Positions 34,301-46,064 of a stretch of 64,000 nt of DNA are shown one piece after another (within the stretch, counting starts at the first letter, position 1; each line of letters opens with the position of its first letter). The notes under the pieces are model-generated. The model searched no databases. It saw only the letters and a program-made list of their open reading frames with translations, and was not told the origin of the DNA. The stretch comes from Paracentrotus lividus (taxonomy: Eukaryota; Echinodermata; Echinoidea; Camarodonta; Echinidae): NCBI GenBank assembly GCA_940671915.1, contig CALNVZ010003434.1, positions 242,954-306,953 on the forward strand, read 5' to 3'. The position numbers and the translations under genes were made by a program.

Positions 34301-37300
34301 CCTTTTAAGGTTTTGCAGCTGATGCAGCTGAATGAAATTTCACACACCATGTTGTGAACACATTTTAATATTAATGATGCAACTACACGTAACACTACCA
34401 GGGCCTGACCTTTACTCTTTTTTTTTTAAGGGTGCCAGCCGGGCTCCTCAAGCACTTTTTTAGGTCTGATTTTTTTGGTCATAATAATTTTTATTATTAA
34501 AAAATTACACACCTTCACAATACCTTTTTGTATAACTTCGAGAATATACAGTGTACCAGGTAAAAAAAATAAATAAATCAATGAAATAATGATTAAAGTA
34601 CTGGTTAAAAATAGCATTTTTCATGGCTGATACAACAACAAAATTTGGGGAGCCAGCCAGCTGCCAAGGTTTTAGGGAGCCAATGGCCACAGGGCTCCTG
34701 TTAAAGTCAAGCCCTGACTACATGTCCATCTTTGATTGATTTTTGTTTTGTTTTTGTTTGTTTTATCCAGCAAGAAGACGTTAGCCCCGACATCTATTTC
34801 GAACCTATCGTTAAGTTGAAGCCTGTTGATGTAAAGACCTTGGAGGAAGATGAAGAGGAAATTTTCAAAATGTAAGTAACAAGAACTGTGTCTATAAAAA
34901 CAGAACAAAAAAACAAAAAACAAAAAACTGAAAATACTTGAGAAATTCTCAGTTTGATGATAAGAAAGTTTGTTCACAGAATAAATGTTCAGTTTCTGAT
35001 GGAGACATTTTTATTACCATTTCTTTCATATCCTAAAATAATGAGGATAAAGAGTCTGGTTTTCAGTAAAATGATTAAGTAAAGAATTTTTTTTTTTTAA
35101 AGGGTGCCCAGTAGAATGCAAGTGTCATTGGGGTTTTTCCAGCATTATGTGTCTCGTTGGAATGCTCCCCGCAAAGTCCCTACGAAGTCGATGTGCAAAC
35201 ATTGTGTGTATCTGATGATTAGGATAATCATATTCAAGTGCATAGCCGTAGAGACACATCTTTAAGCAGTATTTTTAATATTGTTATTACCAGGAGAGCC
35301 AAGTTGTACAGGTATGCAAACGAAGAGAGCCCAGCCGAATGGAAGGAGAGGGGTACGGGTGAACTCAAACTGTTGAAGAAACGAGACGATAGTAGCGGTC
35401 ATGTTAGGATACTTATGAGGAGAGATAAGACCTTCAAAATCTGTGCAAATCATTATAGTGAGTAAATCCCTTTTCGAAAAAAAAGGGTTATCCGACTTGA
35501 GAGGGATCATATTCCAAGCTCTATTATTTTAGTAATTTATATGTAACATATAATTAAAGAGCAACTCTTCACCTTTTCAATAATAACTTTTTTGCATTAC
35601 AAGTATCACGCACAACCAAGTAAATCACAAATAAATGTGACAGGTGTACAAAATCCATTATCTGCCAGTTTTGAGAAAATGAGACAAGACTGAGGGAATC
35701 CTTTCACTATGCCACACATCATTCAATAGGGTTTTGTTTGATGATATGTGACACCAGTGAAAGCATCCACTAAGTCTTGTCTCATTTTCTCAAAACTTGC
35801 AAAAAATGGATTTTGTACCTGTCACCTGTATTTACAATTTACTCGGTTCTGATGTCCACGCCTTTGATTATCAACATACTTTGTTTGCACTGGATGTGAA
35901 ATGATGAAATAGCATTTATTAAACCATCTTTCGGGGCTTAGTAACATGCTGCTGAGAAATATGCTTTCTGATCATACCTGTGTATTAACTTTAAGGTATT
36001 AGTTTGTTAATTCATATTTGAAATGCTTCCTTTATTTTTGCTTCACTGGTAATGCCCTTTCAAGATATGTAAGCAATTGTTACAATCTGAATTAAACAGA
36101 ATTATAACGTGCTAATTAATGGCAAATAATTATCTCTGATTTTCAAATTGAAAACTAACATCTATAACCCTTTTCGTGTGAACATGTTTAGCATGGAATT
36201 TAGAGTCTTGATATCTTCTTCTACAAGGTAAATTCCTGTGACCGCTTTTTTGTGGCACATGATTTGAAATCCTGTTCAATAAAGAAAAGTTTCCAAATGG
36301 AGATTTTTAAAGACTTTAACTTCAACAGGGTATCCAATGCTCAATTCTGGACTTCAAATATAAATATGATACAAACCCACACATTTTGAATCAGTATCCC
36401 AAGTGAACAATAATAGATTGGAACCATATTTTTACCCACGCCGATGAAATCGGCAGGGTATTGTAAAGGGTTCCGTATTTTTGTTTGTTTGTTTGTTTGT
36501 TTGTTTTTTTGTTTGTTTGTTTGTTTGTTTGTTTGTTTGTTTGTTTGTTTGTTTGTGTACAAGATAACTAGAGAACGGGTGAACGGATTTGCACCAAATT
36601 TTCAGAGATTGTTTGGATAGTGAAAGGAAAGAATCGATTAGATTTAGGTGATGATTGGTTGATCCCTGCAGATTCTGTGTGACCTTTTTGTTTTTACTCT
36701 GGCCCGATCGATCACCGTTTCGCACGTATCCGCCTCAGTGGAGATAGCGCAAACAAACCAAGTGCGCAGTAGCTCTTAAATTGGTCTTTTCCAAAGGTAA
36801 AGTGCAGTACCCAGCTAGCCCATATCCCATGCATGCGCACAAACGTAACACAAATTTCGAAACAAGGTGTAGGCTATAAAGAACATCTTCTCGCCAGGTC
36901 ATAAGGTAGGAGGTTTTGCAGACTATTTTATGATTCATCTTCCTTAACTGCTGGGACACGCTACCAGTGCGGCAAGGATCCAAGCGATTTTTTTAGGAAG
37001 CTCCAATGCCGGTGACTTGGCCTTGAGCAGGGTTAACGAACGTGCGGTCACACATAGGCCGGGGAGCAGGTCAGCGTGGAGACGATTGGGTCGTTTGCTA
37101 ACCGAGTCACCCGGGTGTGTGGCTGTTAGTATGATGTCGGTGCCCAAGTCTGCGCACCTAAAATTCGATCTCGATTTTATTACAAAGTAAAATATTATTT
37201 TGAGAGTCATCAAAGTTATTTCGTTCTTCATATTCTAATGATCAATGAAACGAAAAATTTCAAGAAATTATTTACAAGAACAATGTTTTTTATGATTTTC

Positions 37301-40300
37301 AGACGGGCTTGTCATTTTGTGTAGCAAAACTGAATAGTGCCCATGTCTGCGCACTCACTCATTTTGCACACAATTCAAGCGCAGTGAAGTTTCGGACTTT
37401 CTTTTTTGACAATGATTGAAATTTCAGGTGGTAACAAATGAAACTTGCTGAAACTCATTTTTAATCAATTATTTTCCCATTTTTTGGTTTCAAAATAGAT
37501 TGTTGATGTTACGATTGAAAATTGGCGTCAGTTTGATGTTTTGTTCTATGAAAATCGCGCATTTACATGGGTGCGCAGACTTGGGGCACCTTAATTACCA
37601 TACGTCTTCCTTGCACAGTTTTATATCTGTCGTCTATTTTGTTGTTTTATATGGAATTGTATGCCTTTCAGCATAAGTTGTTTTATTGATTTCATTGTTT
37701 TTCATTGCATTGACCTTTTCTTTGAGTATAGTAAGAGTGCCCAAGTCTGCGCAGTGCCTATGTCTGCGCACCCACGTTAATGCGCGATTTTTTGTAGAAC
37801 AAAACATCAGACTGACATCAATTTTCAATCTTAACCTCAACAATCCATTTTGATACCAAAAACTGCGAAAATAATTGATTACAAATGAGTTTCAGCAAGT
37901 TTCATTTTCTACCCTGAAAATTTCAATAATTGTCAAAAAAGAAATGTCCGAAACTTCAGCTGCGCTTGAATTGCGTGCGGTCACACATAGGCCGGGGACA
38001 GCGTGGAGACGATTGGGTCGTTCGCTAACATTCGCTGACATAGGGGTCATGTTTTTTCAGTACATAAATTTCGAGTTGTGTAAAGCCATGCGTTAAGACA
38101 AAATCATCCGGGGTTAGTACACATAATGTAGATTTCAGTTTTGACCCCATAGTATTACAACTACTCTGTAGCGCCACCAAGGCGTGGGTATGCCGCCTTT
38201 GACGGCCCCTCTAGTTGTAGCTTGTCATTAAAATCTGTTTGTATTTTTTCTTTTTCTTGTTTTTGTAAATACTTAGTTTCATCACAAATGGTCCTGAAGC
38301 CTAACTGTGGCAGTGATAAAGCCTTTGTTTGGAGCACGTTAGCTGACTTTGCAGATGAGGAACCTAAACAAGAAACATTAGCTATCCGATTTGGCAACGC
38401 AGAGAGTAAGTAGATTGTTCCTTGAGAGCCAACCCTACAAAATGATTATAACGTAACCAAAATAATTGAAACACCTGAACCAAATGACTTCTCATGAGAG
38501 AAAGTATGAACGATCACATTTTGCTATATCATTCAATTTTGAGAATACAAAATTGATAGATTTCTTCCTCTGGTGACCAATATATTTGTTTCAGCCGTTT
38601 CTACTACTTGTGTAATTTGCATTCTAATTTTTAATATTATAATTAATCTGTAAAGTCAGCATCCCTTCATTTCTTTCTTGATGCCCGAAGGGGGGGGGGG
38701 TACCCCATTCGTAAACTTGATTGTATGCAATACATTCTTTGGTTGTCTATCAGTTGTTTTGTCCTTTAAAAATTCAAGGGGGGGGGGAGATTCCATCTGA
38801 GCCCTTTTACTGTTAAATATTTCAATATGGATATAATACAATGGAAAATATACAGTCTGTCAAAAAAAATGGTACAGTCGGGGGAAAAATAATTTAGGTA
38901 TGAAATCTTCTTTAAAAATGTGTGTATGTGGTAACAAATTAAAGTCAAAAGATTTTCCTTGCTGATCCACTTTGTTCTGTATAATTTGCTTTCGTAAAAC
39001 AAAAGTTATGCTAAATTTTGTGCGACGAGGAATAAATCGAAATGATCACGCACTTCTCTTGTTCTGGAGGGCTGAATTCATGGCCATTATGCGAAACCTA
39101 TACAAAGGCATGGGACGGCGTGCAAAAAATTAATTTTTCTTGATTGTAGAAAACTGGTCATATCTCAAAAATTACAGCACCAAATGTGATGAAAAAATTT
39201 GCAGAAGAAAGTCTGATTTCCCTGCTTTATGAAAATAACAATAACAATAACAGTTTGTGATTAATCTTCATACTATAAAAAATTGTTTTCCACTTGTACC
39301 ATTTTATTTGACACAGACTGTATGATATTTGACAAGGTCTCTTGGACCATGGGAATTACCATTTTATCAGGAATCTCGTTATATATTTTATGAAGTTAAA
39401 AGGAACAAAACAAAGAACTGGGACCAGCAAAATTACCTTGCTGTTTAACAGACCTCTTCATAACCAGTTTCCATTGTATAAATTTTGACCGATTTCATGA
39501 CTTATTCATAATAATGAACTGCCCATCTAGGAACAATTGTCAATATCTCTCAAAACCAGGTATGAAATGATGAAATAGCATTCATTAAACCATCTTTCGG
39601 GGCTTAGTAACATGCTGCTGAGAAATATGCTTTCTGATCATACCTGTGTATCTAATGGACCTGTTATGTAATCCCTGCACCTATAACACTACCATCACAA
39701 AACCGCATTCTACATTTCACCTAGGGGGTATATACTGGGCAGTTATGGATCATGAAAGGCCTTTATGATGGTCAATCGAACGATTTTAAATTTCCTGACA
39801 TGGATGCACTTGATAATGTGACTGGGCCAAAATATGCTTTTGAAATTTCTCTCCGTATACTCTCCTTGTAACATTAATGTATTTTCATTATTTGTACTGT
39901 TTATTTTATTTACAGATGCAAAGAAATTCAAGGAAAAGTTTGAAGAATGTCAAAAATTGCTGGAAGAAGCTGCAGCAGGTTGGTTATATTTGTTGAGTTT
40001 GTTCATTCTCAAGAGTTTTAAGTTATCTCTGCATTCATATTCCTTTACATATATTTAATGTAAATGTTACCATCAAAATTATTTGAAAGAATAAAATTCC
40101 TTAATCTACACCATCTTTCAAGCACTAAATGTGCATATTAAATTTGTCCTAGATTTTTTTTTCTTGAATAGTTTTTATTTACCTCTGAGTTAAAAAATAG
40201 TTCAATTTTTTAAGGAACTTAAATAATGAAATATTCTATTCGCTATTCAAATTTTAATCTGTATTTTTTAAAGTAAAAATATGGTTGAATAATGACTGAA

Positions 40301-41656
40301 ATGAATGAAACTACAGTGTCTTGCTCTCATTTGAGCTTTCGAACTGTATAACTCAACAAAAAGGGTGCTGCATGGCATTACAGTTTGACCAACCAACTCA
40401 ACTCAACTCAACCAACGGCCTGTATTCTTAACCGAAGACAGAGTTTGTATGAGTCTGAAGTTTGTGCAAAGCTATTGCACAATCCTTTTGTCTGATGCAT
40501 CAATCACATAAGACAAAAGGATCGCACAATAGCTTTGCGCAAACTTACAACTCGTACAAACTCGGTCTTTGCTCCAGAATACGAGCCAACTAGTTTTTGC
40601 CAAACTCTTTGATAAAGGGCTCTGATACTGTAATACATTCAGTTTCTCTTGTAACCAAAAGGCGATCATGGTATTAAGAGGGCTAAGTATGTACTGCTTT
40701 TCCTAACGCATCATTTCCCAATCCGTCTCCCCAGCCCGCCAGATCGAACTGCTTGAGAAGATCGGAGCTTCCATAAGTCTTCAAGCTGAAGCGGAAGGTC
40801 AGGGTATGCTTCTATTTATGTCCATTTCCTTGAATATATCAAAAAGCAAAACTTCTTATCAATACCTGCGCATTCAGATTATCGAAACTATCCTGCAATA
40901 TGACAGTGATGGTTTCCTATTTATTAGCCACAATGGCATGAAATACTCCAGTGGGCATCTAATTTGCTTCAAGCATAATTAATTGTGAAACAAAATTTTA
41001 TGGCGAGGAAATAATGCAGTCTTATCGTTGTATGTACTATTATTTGCATGCACTTACTATCATAAATGGCTGAGATCGAGATTGGAAACTGGGGAGGGCC
41101 CAAAATGACACTGATTTGGACTTGCTCTTTTTTGACCAAAATTACCTACCTCTTAAATATGAAACAGGATAATCCTCTTGAATTATGCAAGGGTAATGGA
41201 TTTTGTAATGATGTGTCAGGAAAAACAGAGTACACCTTTGTTAAGATACAGTGATGCAGTCAACTGTTATAACAAGAATAAATATAAGATTCTGTTCTCA
41301 CAAGGCAATTTAGTTTGGAGCAGGCATTTATGTACCCTTGTGAATGTGGCCATTTTAATTATCTTTTATTTTGTTTTTCAGATGAAAAGACAGATGAGAA
41401 GCCAGAGAAGGATGAGAAGCAAGCTGACAAGGAGGAGGAGACACAGGCCGAGAAGGATGCTGATGATGTGGCTGAGAAACTTGGAGGCATGACGGTGAAA
41501 GATAGCGAGAAGACGACAACAGAAGGAGAAGAAGAACCAAGCAAGGAATCTGTAAAGGCAGATGGTGAATCAAAGGAAGATAAAGCGGAGGAGAGTAAAG
41601 AAGAAACAACGAAAGAAGACGCAAAAGCTAGCGGAGATTCTAAAGAGGCATCTTGA
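28328..41656 (+). CDS. RANBP1: Ran-specific GTPase-activating protein-like RanBP1, 7 exons
   Basis: Exons: 28328-28336 (MAD), 34771-34871, 35294-35457, 38277-38405, 39916-39978, 40735-40803, 41382-41656. Phases agree throughout, giving 269 residues (human about 201). Residues about 10-155 are a RanBD (pleckstrin-like) fold. Diagnostic strings are [55 protein letters not shown] and FKEKFEECQ. The protein binds Ran-GTP and speeds RanGAP-driven hydrolysis at the cytoplasmic side of the pore. The C-terminal tail (about residues 179-269) is low-complexity K/D/E/S and longer than in vertebrates. It keeps [10 protein letters not shown] (about 208-217), matching the vertebrate nuclear export signal. 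Introns 1, 3 and 4 each carry a C/D snoRNA copy. The 9-nt coding part of exon 1 and the 6.4-kb intron 1 are consistent with regulatory content there. Confidence 0.95.
30573..31479. mobile_element. hAT-like non-autonomous element with 8-bp target duplication
   Basis: Perfect 8-bp direct repeats GAATTAAG flank 30573-31479. The ends are tggtgccgtgccgatccgat and the inverse gcacagcacta, compatible with hAT termini. Gatccgat motifs recur near both ends (30590-30620, 31400-31450), typical of subterminal transposase-binding repeats. It lies in RANBP1 intron 1. 907 bp, no transposase. Confidence 0.8.
31930..32181. mobile_element. TA-flanked MITE (TGCGGCGGTCACAACTCG ends), copy 2
   Basis: Closely similar to 26828-27078 along its whole length. 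The left end sits at TA. The right end reads gtgaccgccgca then ata, so the right TA appears altered. It lies in RANBP1 intron 1. Confidence 0.78.
34121..34206 (+). ncRNA. Intronic C/D box snoRNA, copy 1 (28S rRNA 2'-O-methylation guide)
   Basis: Terminal stem ggtatga (34121-34127) pairs perfectly with tcatacc (34200-34206). C box atgatga is at 34129-34135 and D box ctga at 34196-34199. A D'-like ctta is at 34165-34168 and a C'-like tgctga at 34178-34183. The guide upstream of D', accatctttcggg, is the exact 13-nt complement of CCCGAAAGATGGT, a universally conserved segment of large-subunit rRNA (from memory of eukaryotic 28S/25S). The fifth base above D' pairs with the G of CCCG, pointing to that G as target; it is the neighbourhood served by yeast snR39/snR39b. 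It sits in RANBP1 intron 1, 564 bases before exon 2. I found no clear target for the guide above D. Confidence 0.85.
35633..35832. mobile_element. Palindromic MITE next to snoRNA copy 2
   Basis: The left gtgacaggtgtacaaaatcc pairs with the right ggattttgtacctgtcacct. Inner arms share gttttgagaaaatgagacaa and its inverse. About 200 bp. Confidence 0.7.
35892..35978 (+). ncRNA. Intronic C/D box snoRNA, copy 2
   Basis: Identical to copy 1 from the C box (atgatga, 35901-35907) through the guide accatctttcggg to the D box (ctga, 35968-35971) and tcatacc. The 5' stem strand has changed to ggatgtga, so only about five pairs including a wobble remain at the terminal stem. It lies in RANBP1 intron 3, right after a palindromic MITE (35633-35832). 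Confidence 0.78.
36480..36556 (+). repeat. (GTTT)n microsatellite
   Basis: About 18 gttt units with one t-rich interruption. It is part of the Helentron-like element's 5' region. Confidence 0.9.
37137..37590. mobile_element. Foldback element with GTGCCCAAGTCTGCGCAC motifs
   Basis: The left gtgcccaagtctgcgcacc pairs with the right ggtgcgcagacttggggcac. A second inverted arm (tgcgcgattttttg to gcgcttgaattg) at 37733-37975 mirrors 37340-37580 over about 230 bp. The motif occurs five times. The unit sits between two direct copies of a gtgcggtcacacataggccg segment (37043 and 37976). Confidence 0.55.
38853..39320. mobile_element. Tc1/mariner-like MITE
   Basis: TA-flanked; the left cagtctgtcaaaaaaaatgg pairs with the right ccattttatttgacacagactg. 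468 bp in RANBP1 intron 4. Confidence 0.7.
39330..39477. mobile_element. Diverged CAGTGGAAACT-type MITE
   Basis: The right end ccagtttccattg before TA, with internal ctgggaccagcaaaattacc and atctcgttatat, matches the elements at 46966 and 49768. The left end is eroded. Confidence 0.45.
39559..39644 (+). ncRNA. Intronic C/D box snoRNA, copy 3
   Basis: Full terminal stem ggtatga/tcatacc, C box 39567-39573, D box 39634-39637, same accatctttcggg guide. It differs from copy 1 by about one base (cattcattaa for catttattaa). It lies in RANBP1 intron 4, about 270 bases before exon 5. All three copies also share 3' flanking cctgtgt, so the duplicated unit was a little larger than the RNA. Confidence 0.85.
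40418..40587. mobile_element. Palindromic MITE (GGCCTGTATTCT ends)
   Basis: The left ggcctgtattcttaaccgaa pairs with the right agaatacgagcc. Long inner arms share gcaaagctattgcacaatcc and its inverse. The transcript could fold into a 70-bp hairpin. It lies in RANBP1 intron 5, about 150 bases before exon 6. Confidence 0.75.
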
Positions 41657-41980
41657 AAAAGACTCCATCCATCTTCTATTTTAAGGGGTGGTCTTATCTA
41701 GGGAAGGCTATTTTTAGCGGTAACAACCAAAATATGATAATTCACTGCAGAAGAGACATTGGGATGACGAAATGGACAGCTATGTAGACAAGGAGCAGCA
41801 TTATCACGTCCATCAGCTCCACTTTTGAGAGGGACATCTCTCTATTCTATTTATTTCCATGGATTGCCCTTGTGGAAGAGTGTGGTATTAAATGAAAAAT
41901 TGTAATCAGGGGGAAACTATTTTACTTTCCAAGATTATCTTTTAAAAGTTTTAACAGAAGCAGAAATACAATGTAGTATA

Positions 41981-42132
41981 CAGGCTACTCCTAAAAGCAG
42001 ATACAAAATTTCATAAAAACAAGGCAGTTTTCCCCAATGCCAATTCGTGCAAACCCACATGTTTACTGTTTTGTATAACAAGATTTTAGCGAGGTTTGGT
42101 CCCTATCACTTTGTTATAATGGGAGTGGACTG
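41981..42132. mobile_element. Element with CAGTCCACTCC-type ends, in RANBP1 3' region
   Basis: The left caggctactcctaaaagcag after TA pairs loosely with the right ttataatgggagtggactg before TA. Related to 13498-14109. Confidence 0.4.
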
Positions 42133-45100
42133 TATTTGTGAGAAGGAGAAAAAGGAAATCAAATTCTAATTCTTAGAACAATCCTTTCTGTCTTATGGCC
42201 AAAGAAGTTTTCTATTAGACTGATAGTGATACTATATTACTGCTCCTTTGATAAGAGAAAAAGGACCATTTTCAACCCTGTTGAAATAAATTTCTGGGTT
42301 CCCTGTATTGAAGTGTCAAATTTCAAGATTGTAGAGATCAATTTCAAATTTTTGAATAGAGGCAGGATTTAGTGAATGACAACGGAATAAGCTCTTATCT
42401 GGACATTTATTTTTTATGATTAAGTATTACGAGAGTCAATTGAGTTATTTGGAAGCTGATAAGAATTATTTTTATGCATTTGATGTATCTTTGTTATAAA
42501 TATTTCAGGAATTCCATAAAGTTTCTTTTTAATTATTGAGCAAATACATGTATGATTCAAATGTCAGATAATTAGGTAATTTGTTTGCTAATAATAATGC
42601 CCTGTGCATGTCCACTTACAGTGAGTTCTTGGTCACTATCCCAAATTTTGAAATATAAAGGCGCGGTCCCACTGGCTTAAATAAGAAATGAGCAAATGAT
42701 GGCTACTTATGTCAGAGGAAGATCTACAATCTTCTCTTGGTGAAACCTAAACAACCAAAACAGATGATACTTGTGCTGCTTTGTGAATTGTATGAAAATG
42801 TTCTCATCAGGAACCATTGATATTTTGTGTGGACATTTAACTATTCATTATTATTATGATCATTCATGTGTTTGTCAATTTACTGCATTGTTTCAAGTCA
42901 GATCAAGCGAGCTTGTCAACTTCTAACTTTACTTGAAATTTGCTTTACTCCATCATCATCATCATCATCATCTTATCTATCCTTTATTTTGTTGTATGCC
43001 TAAAAATAATCCAAATTTGGCATGGAAGGGATGGCTTTTGGCACATCCCTGAAAATGTTTTTATAAGTGAGCATGAAAATGAGATTTGACTGGACTTTTA
43101 AAATGATGCCCATGCTGCGGATGTGGACTGATTGGAAAATCTCAGGGGTTTCAATGAAAAAAATATGTAAATATATGATATCCCAATTATGATTACTTTG
43201 TCATCTCAACATACCGATAGCATTTATATTTGTATTAGTGAATGGTTGATAAACCCCTCATATATGAAATGATGTATTTAAATGATCAAGTTTATCTTTT
43301 AATTTTGACAGTTAATGTTTATTACATCAATAAAACCTATAACCTTGGCCTACTTTTTTTTCAAGGACCAAAAACGTTGAAATTAAGGAAATAGATAAGT
43401 ATTCCTACTGTTCTGGTCCAACAAAACAATAAGGATCATATGTATAATTTTCAGCTCATAAGTGAGAAGTAGGGCCAAATTTGTAGAAATGGATATTTGA
43501 GGTGCAGCTGATGACAGCACTAACAGTTTGTTATAAGATCTGCATTGTATTGGAATAAAAATCTTATAAATTGATGTTACTGCTACAAAACTGGCAATGA
43601 GGGTAATAATCTTTTATAAATACATAACAATAAAGAAAGTACTAACAAACATTTATAGCTGGATATAGTAAGGAATGCTATTGAACCCAATTATTTTGTG
43701 AAATATTAATTCCAAGAACTTGTTTGATAATACTTTTGTTTTTGGTGTGAGCATTCCATGCATGCAAGAACAGCTGAGTTTTATTTCTGTTAGTTTTGAT
43801 ATCATGTAATTATTATAGATAATACAAATACCTTTTATCTGAAGTCTATAATTTTTCATGCGATTTTGACTACTCTCATTGAAGCATTTAAGATGGAATT
43901 CATTCAAAATTCCAGCATTTGTCATAATATTGTTATTTTGCTCATAAATTGCCAATTCTTAATTTTTATCAGAATTGTTTTGCAGAAGCTATTTAATGCT
44001 AAAAAAAACCAAAAAAACACAAGTGATGATTTGATTGGACAATGTTGGAATTTATTGTATTTTGATTCCAGGAGTTACCCCAATAATGTAAATTGTACCA
44101 TACTTAATGTAGTTTGAATGAGAATAGATTTCATTTGAGTAGAAATCTTTCTTCACACATTGTTCAGCAATTTCATCCCCAAAATTGTCTGTTTCAATGT
44201 TGGAACAAAATATGAACTAACTGCTTACTCATACAAGTATTTAAGGCTTTTGTAATTTGTCACAATTTCTTGCTGCATAATTATGACGGTACATGTAATG
44301 TATTTATTATTGTTTTTGTCACATGATTATAATTTGGAATTATGGGGAATAAAACTTGAATGGACCTCTGAGCTCACTGCTTTTGTAAGTACATGTAGTT
44401 TTCAAATTATGAACTTGAGTTTGTTTTGCAAATTCGGCACAAAAATCATTATTCGCACCTTGTATGGAATTAAATAGGTGTGTAATTAATCAAATTATTT
44501 AAAAATATTTGAATAGCTTTTATTCTTGCATGAGTTTATTAAGCAGTATGTCTCAAAATGATTTTAATTTACTGTACCAAAGTGGAAATACTTGATATGG
44601 GGTTCTTGATTACATCAGTATTTCCTTATTTATTTTTAATACATCTGGAACTATCATAAATTAATGTTTCAACTTTTATCCATTCGTTATTTTCCTTTGC
44701 TCAGTTTGGTTTGTATGCAAGACATAGTATTCTATCTTTTGTGGAAATTGATTGTGCAAAACATTCTTTTCATTAAAACATGTGAAATTCTAAACATTTT
44801 TAAATTGCCTTCTTTATTTCTTTCAACTTTTAAGAAATATTAGAAACCCCTCAAAAAAGTTCAACAGCACGACTTCAAGCCCTGACATTCTTTGGGGTGC
44901 TTTACGATTATTGTTGATTTTTACATAATTTGAAAGTTAATTTATTCCTCTTTCAATTGATACCATATTATAATGGTGAGTTTGTACTTGATTGCAGAGA
45001 ACACTTGAATATTAGGACAAGTCAATTGTGAAAATTTGCAAATCAAGGGCCTATTATGACTATTGTTGTCTAATGCCTGTTACTCAATGTGAGCAATAAC

Positions 45101-45973
45101 AATGCATTTTGCAACTTTTGCAATTTTCCATTTGCCTTCTTTTGTTCAGGAGTCCTGTGCATTCAAGCATGATATCACAATTACAGGTGGGGTATCTCTA
45201 AAAAGAAAAGAAAGTCTCCATTCCAGCATGGGTACAATTTTTTTTAAAATCAAGATGATTTTCTTGGTCTTAAATTCAAATGTGCATACATGTCAGTGTG
45301 ATCAGTATAACAATATTTCATTATAACAACAGGAGAAGACTGTGCCAACTAACACTTATACACTTTAAACTGATACATTATTAATCTATCCAATAAAAGA
45401 GTCTGGCAATCATAAATAACATTTCACAATCTTTTATTATTGCATAACAACCGCCACAGCAGACGTCATTCAATTCATTCATATTTTTACATTTTTTTCA
45501 AAATCTGTCTCCTTCCAGAATTTAGAGTCGTTCATAGACTCAACTTGGAATCACAAACATATCCCAAACATGAATTTTGCATTCATCAAGCAAAGTAATA
45601 AATGATGTTAAGGGAATATTAAGCTGGAACTAGAACATTTTAACAAACCCATAATGATGTTCACACACAAAGGGAGAGGAGCATAAATGATAAAATATTA
45701 TTTTTAATTACTCTTTTCTTATTGAAATACATGTTCACTGTATTTTTGTGTAGCAGGTATATATGCTGTAAAAGTCTTCAAACAATCCTTTAGCACATGT
45801 AAAATATGGTGATAGTGTAGCAAATTGATCGGGAAAAAAACAGAATGATAAAATCACAGCAAAAGTTGTACAATCTTAAATTTCTTCTGTCCCGATAGAA
45901 AGCATGTCAACTTTACAAAGGGTGGGGAAATCAAACTTTTCATTTTTCACCTTAAGTATTAACTCTCTATTAA

Positions 45974-46064
45974 CCCTATTCTGACTGGGCTTTTCAAGAG
46001 GAGATTTTGACTGGGGGGGGGGGGTCAATTTGACCCCCCCCCCCTTTCCCCAGTCAGAATAGGG
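45974..46064. mobile_element. Tiny TTAA-flanked palindromic MITE
   Basis: TTAA both sides. The left ccctattctgactgggc and the right cccagtcagaataggg are inverses. A g-run, tcaatttga, and a c-run make the centre a near-perfect hairpin of 91 bp. Confidence 0.75.

Larger units (their letters stand above)
36430..38216 (+). mobile_element. Helentron-like non-autonomous element
   Basis: The left end tttttacccacgccgatgaa is followed by a (GTTT)n tract and ataactagagaacgggtg. Near the right end, ggcgtgggta is the inverse of the left tacccacgcc. It is followed by a short hairpin (gccgcctttgacggc) and ctctagtt. A 5' end complementary to a 3' subterminal segment plus a terminal hairpin is the Helentron pattern. 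It holds an internal duplicated segment and a foldback insertion. It lies in RANBP1 intron 3. The family assignment is inference. Confidence 0.5.

Noticed and set aside
36341-36725. KQTN-repeat antisense frames
   Set aside because: They translate the (GTTT)n microsatellite.
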